Source of the DNA: Chloroflexota bacterium | GTDB lineage: Bacteria > Chloroflexota > Dehalococcoidia > Lucifugimonadales > JADFKI01 | Direction: 5' to 3' | Assembly (NCBI GenBank): GCA_009840355.1 | Contig: VXNZ01000021.1 | Coordinates: forward strand, 1-64,000 | Length of the DNA stretch: 64,000 nt | In this document: piece by piece, positions 58,113 to 64,000 of the stretch | How positions within the stretch are numbered: position 1 is the stretch's first letter | How the letters are laid out: each line of letters begins with the position of its first letter | Position numbers and translations under genes: made by a program | The notes under the pieces: model-generated | What the model was told of the DNA's origin: nothing | The model's database searches: none | The model's input: the letters and a program-made list of their open reading frames with translations, nothing else

Positions 58113-59279
58113 CTACCTCGGCAAACCCAGACCGCGGGAGGCGATGATGTTGCGCTGGATTTCGGAGGTGCCCGCGGCGATGGTCGCGGATACGGATGTC
58201 ATGTAACTCTGCTCGATGCGGCCCTGCAATGGGGCATACTTCGATTCGGGCTCGAGCTGTCCGTATAGGCCTAGGATTTCCATTCCTGCACGCGCTACTG
58301 CCTGCTGCAATTCTGTGCCGAAGCTCTTGCCCATCGAGGACTCTTTGTTTGGAACGAGACCGGCGCTCTGCATCCACGCTATCTGGTAGGAGATGAGGCG
58401 GCTAATTTCGGTCTTGACCGTCAGGTCGGCGAGCTTGCGACTGATTTTCGGGTCGTCTATCAGGCGCATACCGTTGCGGGTGTTGTCCTTGCAGAACTGT
58501 ACAAGCTCCTCAAGGGTGCGCTTGGTGCCGGCGGAGTATTCTACGCCGGAGCGTTCAAAGTCTAGCAGCGTCGCGCCGACATACCAGCCGCGGTTGAGTT
58601 CACCGACTAGGTTTTGCTTCGGCACGCGCGCATCGTCGAAGACGACCATGTTGAAGCTATGGTTGTTCGCCATGTTGATGATGGGGCGAACTTCGATGCC
58701 CGGTTGGTGCATATCAGCGAGCAGGAAGCTGATACCGCGATGCTTGGGCGCGTCCGGGTCAGTGCGCGTCAGCACCATCACGTGGTCGGCGTGGTGCGCG
58801 TTGGATGTCCAAATCTTCGTGCCGTTGATGACGAAATCATCGCCGTCTTCGACTGCCCGCGTTTGCAGCGAGGCGAGGTCCGAGCCGGACTCGGGCTCCG
58901 AGTAGCCTTGGCACCACTGCACTTCGCCGCGCGCGATGGGCGGCAGGTATTGGCGCTTCTGCTCTTCCGTGCCGTGAATCATCAGCGTTGGCGCGAGCAT
59001 CTTCGTGCCAAACTGGTCGCGTCCCGGCGCGCGCTGGTACGCCATTTCCTCGGCGAAGATGAGCTGCATCATGTGCGATGCGCCTTGTCCGCCATACTCT
59101 TCGGGCCATGCCATAGTGAGCCAGCCCTTGTCCGCCAGCTTCTTGCGCATTTCTAGCTCGAAGTCCCAGTTGTCGCCTTCTTCGCCGCCACCCGTCCAAT
59201 CTTCGGGTAGTTCCTTCTGCAAGAACTCGCGCAATTCGGCGCGAAAGTTCTCTTCATCAGCCGTGAATTTGAACTCCAT
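58113..59279 (-). CDS. Acyl-CoA dehydrogenase (FadE-type), paralogue 2
   Basis: A 388-residue paralogue of the adjacent gene. It has MAWPEEYGGQGASHMMQLIF, CQGYSEPESGSDLASLQTRA, INGTKIWTSNAHHADHVMVL, DARVPKQNLVGELNRGWYVG and the C-terminus TIAAGTSEIQRNIIASRGLG. As in its sister the canonical catalytic Glu position is Ala. Tandem arrangement and shared length point to a local duplication. GGAGGA about 6 bases before the ATG. The substrate is probably a bulky or branched acyl-CoA, by analogy with FadE/ChsE enzymes. Confidence 0.9.
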   Translation of the reverse strand: MEFKFTADEENFRAELREFLQKELPEDWTGGGEEGDNWDFELEMRKKLADKGWLTMAWPEEYGGQGASHMMQLIFAEEMAYQRAPGRDQFGTKMLAPTLMIHGTEEQKRQYLPPIARGEVQWCQGYSEPESGSDLASLQTRAVEDGDDFVINGTKIWTSNAHHADHVMVLTRTDPDAPKHRGISFLLADMHQPGIEVRPIINMANNHSFNMVVFDDARVPKQNLVGELNRGWYVGATLLDFERSGVEYSAGTKRTLEELVQFCKDNTRNGMRLIDDPKISRKLADLTVKTEISRLISYQIAWMQSAGLVPNKESSMGKSFGTELQQAVARAGMEILGLYGQLEPESKYAPLQGRIEQSYMTSVSATIAAGTSEIQRNIIASRGLGLPR

Positions 59280-59334
59280 TAGACTTCCTCCATTGCATTC
59301 GGTGGTTCTTACCTGGGGCTGGGCATAACTGTCG

Positions 59335-59380
59335 CTCCTATTATCCCTCTCCTTTGACGGGGGAAGGTTATGATGGGGTG
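59335..59380. repeat. C/G-run intergenic repeat copy
   Basis: CCCTCTCCTTTGACGGGGGA followed by AGGTTATGATGGGGTG: the same motif as at 15-37 (inverted) and 53405-53440. It lies between the RAM-domain gene and acyl-CoA dehydrogenase paralogue 2. Confidence 0.5.
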
Positions 59381-59426
59381 AATCGAATTATGCCAACTTT
59401 TCTCTGCTGCCCGCTTAGCGCGGGAC

Positions 59427-59666
59427 TTATACGCTGCCGACGGAAAGGCAGGTTACGGTGCGAACGATACCGTTGATGGTGTGTATGCTGCTGGTAACCA
59501 TATCACCAACCGAGTTAAGGTCGGGCGCCGCCACGACTGCGATGATGTCGTATGGTCCCGTAACTGCATCGACGGTCTCGATGCCGTCAAGGGAGCGCAA
59601 AGCGTTAGCGACATCCCGCGACTTGCCCACTGCGGTCTCTATCAAGATATATGCCCTGGTTGACAC
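59427..59666 (-). CDS. Stand-alone RAM (Lrp/AsnC ligand-binding) domain protein
   Basis: A 79-residue protein that is just the C-terminal effector-binding domain of Lrp/AsnC regulators: AYILIETAVGKSRDVANALR, VTGPYDIIAVVAAPDLNSVG and SIHTINGIVRTVTCLSVG. With no HTH it cannot bind DNA alone. Such 'SARD/RAM' proteins bind amino acids and may modulate partner proteins. The start is GTG 59666 with AGGAGG about 9 bases upstream. Confidence 0.85.
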   Translation of the reverse strand: MSTRAYILIETAVGKSRDVANALRSLDGIETVDAVTGPYDIIAVVAAPDLNSVGDMVTSSIHTINGIVRTVTCLSVGSV

Positions 59667-60011
59667 TTGTAATTCCTCCTAATAATAGGTGCGACGCTAG
59701 CCAATCGCATTGCCACCCGTAGTTCGGGCACAGCGGCTGATGACAGCACAGGCGCAAGCAACAACATATCTCTGCCGCGCACACCGCAAACCGCCATACG
59801 TCTATCGCCCATCTTAAATGTCCTTGCATTTTATAAGGGCGCAAGAATGAGTGTCAAACAAACCGCGCATGGCGCAGTTCAGGTCTGCATAAGACGCGCT
59901 TCGCCCCGTTACGGCGACAGGAGATTCTACGCTCACAAAATAGAAAAGATCGATCGCAGACCATCTATTCCATTGGGGAGATACATGTGGAGATACAGAA
60001 GGAAGTTCGGT
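59667..60011. other. Intergenic region between RAM and arrestin-like genes
   Basis: About 345 bases with no convincing gene. A frame of 83 codons from 59847 on the plus strand has AAGGGCG before its ATG, but it is Arg-rich, gives no recognisable fold and runs into the end of the arrestin-like gene. The minus-strand leader of the RAM gene is near 59670-59700. No repeats or RNA genes were recognised. Confidence 0.35.
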
Positions 60012-60890
60012 TCACACGCCAACCCAAATCTCTCCCCCAACCTGCGAGTCGAAGCGCATCCTTCTCGCCAGCACGCACTTGATCAGCCATTTAACTGAGG
60101 AATAATCAGTCCTCAGCGTAGGCGCATAGACATCTCCCGTCTCCAACTGAAAATGCCACTCCCGTGTTTCGCCGCGCCGAAGCGCCAGATTGCCATCGAT
60201 CTTCACCCTGCCCCCACGGTACTCTTTTTCTACTACATAAGGGCCGAACGCTTCTACTCTGATTAGTTCAGCCCTGACTTCGGACACCCTCATGTCCTGT
60301 GAAATCTCCGCGCGCAGGATGCCGTCCACAGTCTGCCCGGAGCGAGCGTTTCGCTTGGGCAAAGTTAGAGTAAGGGCACATCGGTCGTCTGCGTTCTGCG
60401 CCACGAGCGGACTCGATAGTTCCCTGCCGATCGCTCGTGGCGCAACTACCGTAATCTCTTGGTCATCATGAAAATCGCCCGCGTCCGCCACATCCATAGA
60501 GGTTGCAACGCTCCAGACGATACCCACATCAATTGAATCTATGCGTACGCCTCTCGCGGTAGGTGGCGCGTTTAGCGGCACTTGCCAATCAACATCGAAC
60601 GAGTAAGACAGACCGCGCCGCATTGCGCTTACTCCCACAAAGACCTTCTCGTACCGGCTCAGGATACGAGTCTCCCCATAGCGCCGCGGGCCATGCCGCG
60701 TCGTCTGCCTTGTTCTGATCTCGTCCACATAAGTCTCAGCGCCAACTATCTCCACTCTCCCGCGCCGCGCCTGAAAGTCTTCCCGCGGGACGATGGATAC
60801 CCGAATCTTCAACTTATCTCCGGGGCGGAGCGTCGTCTTGCTAAGTTCAACCCTAAAATCGGCAGCAGGTCGCCGAAATCCTGAAAGCAT
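60012..60890 (-). CDS. Arrestin-like beta-sandwich protein
   Basis: A 292-residue protein with no signal peptide. Two beta-sandwich halves can be traced. The N-terminal half starts FRVELSKTTLRPGDKLKIRV, the 'L-x-PG-D-x-L' opening of arrestin/SpoOM-type domains, and has SYSFDVDWQVPLNAPPTARG. The C-terminal half includes LPKRNARSGQTVDGILRAEI and VRAELIRVEAFGPYVVEKEY, with a MRRGE-like LALRRGETREWHFQL strand. Arrestin-fold proteins act as scaffolds in eukaryotes; bacterial ones (SpoOM-like) are less understood. AAAGGTGA precedes the ATG, and the gene starts 9 bases after the epoxide hydrolase stop, so the two are co-translated. Confidence 0.6.
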   Translation of the reverse strand: MLSGFRRPAADFRVELSKTTLRPGDKLKIRVSIVPREDFQARRGRVEIVGAETYVDEIRTRQTTRHGPRRYGETRILSRYEKVFVGVSAMRRGLSYSFDVDWQVPLNAPPTARGVRIDSIDVGIVWSVATSMDVADAGDFHDDQEITVVAPRAIGRELSSPLVAQNADDRCALTLTLPKRNARSGQTVDGILRAEISQDMRVSEVRAELIRVEAFGPYVVEKEYRGGRVKIDGNLALRRGETREWHFQLETGDVYAPTLRTDYSSVKWLIKCVLARRMRFDSQVGGEIWVGV

Positions 60891-60899
60891 CTTTCACCT

Positions 60900-62045
60900 T
60901 TACCGAAGCGGCCTAAAGAACGCCCGCAAATCCTCCACAAGCGCATCCGGCTTTTCCAGAGCGGCGAAGTGGCCGCCATCCGGCATTTCTGTCCAGTGCT
61001 GCAGGTTCATCACGCGTTCTGCCCACTCGCGCGGCGGGTAGCCGATGTCCTTGGGGAATCGCGCCACGCCGGACGGCGCGCTCACCTTCTCGCCCTTGCC
61101 CAGCGTCAGCGGCGCGCGCTGCGATTCGTAGTAGATTCGCACCGACGAGCTTATCGTCTGCGTTACCCAGTAGATGGTGATGTTCGTGAGCAGCTCATCC
61201 TTCGTATAGACGCTCTCCACATCGCCGTTGCAGTCCGACCACGCGCGGAACTTTTCGACAATCCACGCGGCGAGTCCGACCGGCGAGTCCATCAGCCCGT
61301 ACGACAATGTCTGCGGCTTGGTGCCTTGAATGTGCCCGTATGCGCCTTCGTCTTCGCGCCACTGCGCACGCGCGCGCTGGAACTCTTTCTCGGCGTCCGT
61401 GAGCGGCGGAGAATCGTCGTCGATGTGCGGCGTCGCGGATACGGCGGTTACATGCACGCCAATCATCCTATCGGCGTGCGAATATCCCAGACGCGCCGTA
61501 ACGCCCGCGCCCCAGTCGCCGCCGTGCGCGCCGAACTTATCGTAGCCGAGCACGTCCATCAGACTGACCCACAGATCGCCAACGCGCGACACACTCCACC
61601 CTCGTTCGGTCGTGCGGTCGGAGAAGCCGTAGCTCGGCATGGACGGCGCAATCACATCGAAGGCGTCCGCCGCATCGCCGCCATGCGCCGCCGGGTCAGA
61701 CAGCATCGGGATTATCTTGTGCATCTCGAAGAAGGTGCTGGGCCAGCCGTGCGTTATCACCAGCGGGATGGGGTTCGGTCCCTTGCCGCGTTCGTGGATG
61801 TAGTGGATGCCCATACCCTCGACATCGGCGCGGAACTGCGTGAAGCCGTTGAGCATCATCTCGTGCTTGCGCCAGTCGTACTCGTTCAGCCAGTAGTCCG
61901 CCAGCTCGCGCACATACGCCATGTTGGAGCCGTAGTCCCAGTCGCTGCTCGGAATCTCATCGGGCCAGCGAGTATCCGCAATGCGCCGCCGCATATCGTC
62001 CAGCACATCGTCCGCGATGTTGATCGTGAATGGTTGTATTGCCAT
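60900..62045 (-). CDS. Epoxide hydrolase family protein (alpha/beta hydrolase with EHN domain)
   Basis: A 381-residue enzyme with the N-terminal EHN region (PFTINIADDVLDDMRRRIAD, TRWPDE) followed by an alpha/beta hydrolase core. The oxyanion motif HGWP is at 99-102, the nucleophile Asp 177 in GAHGGDWGAGVTARLGYSHA, and the catalytic His lies in MPDGGHFAALEKP. It opens epoxides to diols in detoxification or catabolism (microsomal or juvenile-hormone type). AAGGAG about 8 bases before the ATG. It is followed after 9 bases by the arrestin-like gene. Confidence 0.92.
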   Translation of the reverse strand: MAIQPFTINIADDVLDDMRRRIADTRWPDEIPSSDWDYGSNMAYVRELADYWLNEYDWRKHEMMLNGFTQFRADVEGMGIHYIHERGKGPNPIPLVITHGWPSTFFEMHKIIPMLSDPAAHGGDAADAFDVIAPSMPSYGFSDRTTERGWSVSRVGDLWVSLMDVLGYDKFGAHGGDWGAGVTARLGYSHADRMIGVHVTAVSATPHIDDDSPPLTDAEKEFQRARAQWREDEGAYGHIQGTKPQTLSYGLMDSPVGLAAWIVEKFRAWSDCNGDVESVYTKDELLTNITIYWVTQTISSSVRIYYESQRAPLTLGKGEKVSAPSGVARFPKDIGYPPREWAERVMNLQHWTEMPDGGHFAALEKPDALVEDLRAFFRPLR

Positions 62046-62299
62046 TTGTGCGTCTCCTTATGTCGAGAAAATGTAGCAAAATGCAAGATATGGTCTGATG
62101 TTGTACGCTTCACTTGCCCCCGTAGTTTAATTGATAATTTCGTTTATGCAACAAGTCATGATGAGGTATTAGAGAGTTAGGGCGCGGTGAAAAGTTCGAT
62201 TGGACTAATCTGGCGCAAGGAGCGTTCTCCATTTGGGGAGCGCCCTTTCATATTATGTGGAAAGACGGGTTGAATGTCCTGTCCATCCTGTCAGCCCCG
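62046..62299. other. Intergenic region with hairpin and repeat
   Basis: At 62218-62251 AAGGAGCGTTCTCC and GGGGAGCGCCCTT pair over about 14 bases with one mismatch around an ATTT loop, but no T-run follows on either strand, so a terminator role is uncertain. TGAATGTCCTGTCCATCCTG (62271-62290) is the intergenic CCTGTCC repeat. A TTCGATT at about 62200 recalls a tRNA T-loop but no tRNA folds around it. Confidence 0.4.
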
Positions 62300-63778
62300 C
62301 TACCTGACACCTGATACCTGACGCCTGACAGGCTTCACCGGCTTCTTAGCCAGCAAGAACATCGCCCCGCCGATGAAGTTCAGGAATGCCAGGGAAAGGA
62401 ACGCGAAGTCGTAGCTTCCGTAGGCGTCGTGCAGGATCGCCGGGTATATCGGCGCGCCTAGCAGCATCACGTTCATCGGGACTTGCGACATGCCCATTAT
62501 CTTGCCGAACGAACTGCGCCCGAAGTATTCGCCGCGTATCGATGTGCTGATGGGGTTTCGTCCGCCGAATCCTATGCCGAACAGTATCGCGAAGGCGAAT
62601 ACTATTACGAGACTAGGCAAATGCAGCAGCGCCGCGAGCTCCGGCACGAACACCAGCACGACCACCGCGCCAGCCTGTATCGATGTGAAGCAGAAGTACG
62701 CGAACCGCTTGGAAATCATGTCGCCCACATATCCGCCGACAATCTGAAATATCATGGACATAGCGGTATATGTGGACACGACCCAGCCCGCCATCGGCAC
62801 GGACACGCCCTGGTCCCACAGCATCGGCGCGAGGTGCGCCATCATCGCTATCAGCACCATGGATGTGAAGCCTTGACCGAACGATATAAGCCAGAATGTG
62901 GGCGTCCGCATCGCATCTCGAAGCGAAAAATCGCCGTCAGACGGCGGCGCACGCCTTGCGGCAGGACGATCGGAACGGCTCGCAGATGGCGCACCCGTTG
63001 ACGCATTAGTCGGCGAACCGGCAGGTGTATCGACAGGCTTGTCTCCGTCCGGCAGCAAGCCGTAGTCTTCCGGGCGATTGCGTATCAGGCGGCTGATGGG
63101 GATGACCATCACCAGCGTAACCACGCCTAGCAGCAGCGCCGTCATGGACCAGCCGAAGTTGTCCTGCTCCGGGTCAACCGCCCACGCAATCGCCGGTATC
63201 AGCACGAGCGCGCCGAGCCGACCTATCGCGCTGGAATAGCCCATCGCCTTCGCCTTGTGCCGCGTGAACCAGTTGTTCAGCATCGTGTTCATCGTCAGCC
63301 AGCCGCTCAAGCCCTGCCCAAGCGCCATTATCATAAACACGATGTAGAACATCAACGCCGGCACGATGATGTGCATGAAGCCGGGCAGTAGCTCGAATGG
63401 CAAGTCGCGCACTACGGGTATGTCCTTCGTGTCGCGCACCTGGCTGAACAGCAGGAAGCCCAGCCCAAGGATGCTCAGGCCGATGAGCACCATCCGACGC
63501 ACGCCAAGCCTGTCAACAAGGTAGCCTTCGATAGGACCTAGGATTCCGCCTTCGATGCGCGTGAACGAGAACGCCAATGAGAGTTGCGTGCGATTCCAGC
63601 CGAACGCGGACTCCAGCGCGACGAACCACAAGCCCATAGCGTGGAATAGCGGCACGCTCGTCGTCATATGAACGATACCGCTGATCGGCACAAGCCACCA
63701 GCCGTAGAACACGCCGCGCAGCCGTCTTCGCATACGAGCCGGGTTAAACATCGCCGCCCGGAACGCCGAATCTTCCAA
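62300..63778 (-). CDS. MFS transporter (monocarboxylate/OFA-like)
   Basis: A 492-residue major facilitator with about 12 helices. It begins GVFYGWWLVPISGIVHMTTS, the opening of monocarboxylate/OFA-type carriers, and has YLVDRLGVRRMVLIGLSILG for the MFS loop 2-3 signature, WFTRHKAKAMGYSSAIGRLG and a Ser/Pro/Ala-rich central loop (about 245-290). I place the start at TTG 63778, four to five bases after a perfect AGGAGGG. ATG 63751 is the next choice and 63898 the outer limit. It probably imports or exports organic acids. Confidence 0.85.
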   Translation of the reverse strand: MEDSAFRAAMFNPARMRRRLRGVFYGWWLVPISGIVHMTTSVPLFHAMGLWFVALESAFGWNRTQLSLAFSFTRIEGGILGPIEGYLVDRLGVRRMVLIGLSILGLGFLLFSQVRDTKDIPVVRDLPFELLPGFMHIIVPALMFYIVFMIMALGQGLSGWLTMNTMLNNWFTRHKAKAMGYSSAIGRLGALVLIPAIAWAVDPEQDNFGWSMTALLLGVVTLVMVIPISRLIRNRPEDYGLLPDGDKPVDTPAGSPTNASTGAPSASRSDRPAARRAPPSDGDFSLRDAMRTPTFWLISFGQGFTSMVLIAMMAHLAPMLWDQGVSVPMAGWVVSTYTAMSMIFQIVGGYVGDMISKRFAYFCFTSIQAGAVVVLVFVPELAALLHLPSLVIVFAFAILFGIGFGGRNPISTSIRGEYFGRSSFGKIMGMSQVPMNVMLLGAPIYPAILHDAYGSYDFAFLSLAFLNFIGGAMFLLAKKPVKPVRRQVSGVR

Positions 63779-63899
63779 TCTTCCCTCCTGAACCGGCGAC
63801 AACCATGCCGCCGAAAAGCAACTAAAGTCTATCACACCACATACACGCAGTACGGAATGGCAAATCAACGGGATGTTAGTTTCACGGCGACAGTTCAAC

Positions 63900-63957
63900 T
63901 TGCGCGGTTACCGTGTCTGTATTATATTGAGCGCACGGACAAATGCGCTTTGTCCGT
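63900..63957 (+). promoter_or_regulatory. Plus-strand promoter followed by a hairpin, reading out of the window
   Basis: TTGCGC (63900-63905) and TATATT (63923-63928) are 17 bases apart. Directly downstream a perfect 9-bp hairpin (63935-63943 with 63949-63957, loop TGCGC) would sit at the start of the RNA. The gene it would serve begins beyond the window end. The remainder, 63958-64000, holds a TTTTT run but no gene. Confidence 0.4.
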
Positions 63958-64000
63958 CCAGTTCTACTTGTCAAATTTTTCGCGGCTATACCCGTGCCGA

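Noticed and set aside
59847-60098. An 83-codon plus-strand frame with AAGGGCG before its ATG
   Set aside because: Arg-rich with no recognisable fold, and it overlaps the 3' end of the arrestin-like gene on the other strand.
60969-62180. A 403-codon open frame on the plus strand opposite the epoxide hydrolase gene
   Set aside because: Composition is Arg/His/Val-rich shadow sequence; the minus strand encodes an intact hydrolase with all catalytic motifs.
62108-62215. tRNA-like elements (GCCCCCGTAGTTTAATTGAT and a TTCGATT loop)
   Set aside because: The D-arm, anticodon arm and T-arm do not form stems, and there is no matching acceptor strand.
62218-62251. Rho-independent terminator between the MFS and epoxide hydrolase genes
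   Set aside because: The stem is strong but neither strand has a following T-run, and it lies upstream of one minus-strand gene and about 50 bases beyond nothing it could clearly terminate except the MFS gene's antisense.

Overview
This window reads as a chromosomal segment of an uncultured Chloroflexota bacterium, most likely of the Dehalococcoidia/SAR202 type. That placement is an inference from gene content: several FadE-type acyl-CoA dehydrogenases, a luciferase-like flavin oxidoreductase, an Ldh-family dehydrogenase, an epoxide hydrolase, very large FtsX-type ABC permeases and Uma2 proteins, in GC-rich DNA with many TTG/GTG starts. A 16S or marker-protein tree would be needed to fix it. 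I found no rRNA, tRNA, CRISPR array, prophage or intact transposase. The core genes (dnaG-rpoD, tmk, pdxST, proBA, dgt) show this is ordinary chromosome, peppered with small non-coding repeats and decaying genes.

Layout. 1-5.5 kb: a frameshifted CpsB/YwqE-type PHP phosphatase, then minus-strand PPOX, tmk and an R3H/SpoIIIAA-like ATPase, then pdxT-pdxS behind a good sigma-70 promoter. 5.5-12.7 kb: modABC (molybdate uptake), a divergent TPR protein, an Ldh-family dehydrogenase, a wrecked mgtE, a small orphan and a DUF502 membrane protein. 12.8-15.9 kb: a response regulator, histidine kinase and repeat-domain lipoprotein in a tight operon, bracketed by two copies of a MITE-like element. One copy (161 bp) has a perfect 9-bp target duplication. 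15.9-23 kb: dgt, two orphans, dnaG, rpoD and a DUF362 protein. 23-29 kb, minus strand: a 1309-residue secreted protein combining PPC-like domains, plant-type LRRs, a CARDB-like domain and an HExxHxxGxxD motif, downstream of a SelA-like PLP enzyme, Uma2 and a small orphan. 29-40 kb: proB and proA (separated by repeat debris), a frameshifted Uma2, nucleoside hydrolase, Nudix, LLM oxidoreductase, HAD-IIA, rhomboid-TPR and an HpaB/DszC-like flavoprotein. 40-50 kb: a HepT/MntA-type toxin-antitoxin pair, then a minus-strand ABC export locus with two FtsX-type permeases over 1200 residues each and two ATPases, one carrying a C-terminal AbrB-like domain. 50-64 kb: a solute-binding protein fused to the same PPC-like module as the LRR protein, a trans-sulfuration enzyme, a YgiT-type zinc finger, three acyl-CoA dehydrogenases, two tiny divergent orphans, a stand-alone RAM domain, an epoxide hydrolase coupled to an arrestin-like protein, and an MFS carrier.

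How it fits together. The catabolic genes suggest a heterotroph that oxidises recalcitrant acyl or cyclic substrates. The surface proteins (LRR-PPC-protease, SBP-PPC, two-component lipoprotein, large ABC exporter) suggest investment in envelope functions. The most novel-looking items are the AbrB-tailed ATPase in the giant-FtsX operon, the LRR/PPC/metallopeptidase architecture with its PPC module reused on a solute-binding protein, the arrestin-like protein coupled to an epoxide hydrolase, and the MITE family. All function calls come from reading translated sequence by eye; no database search was run.
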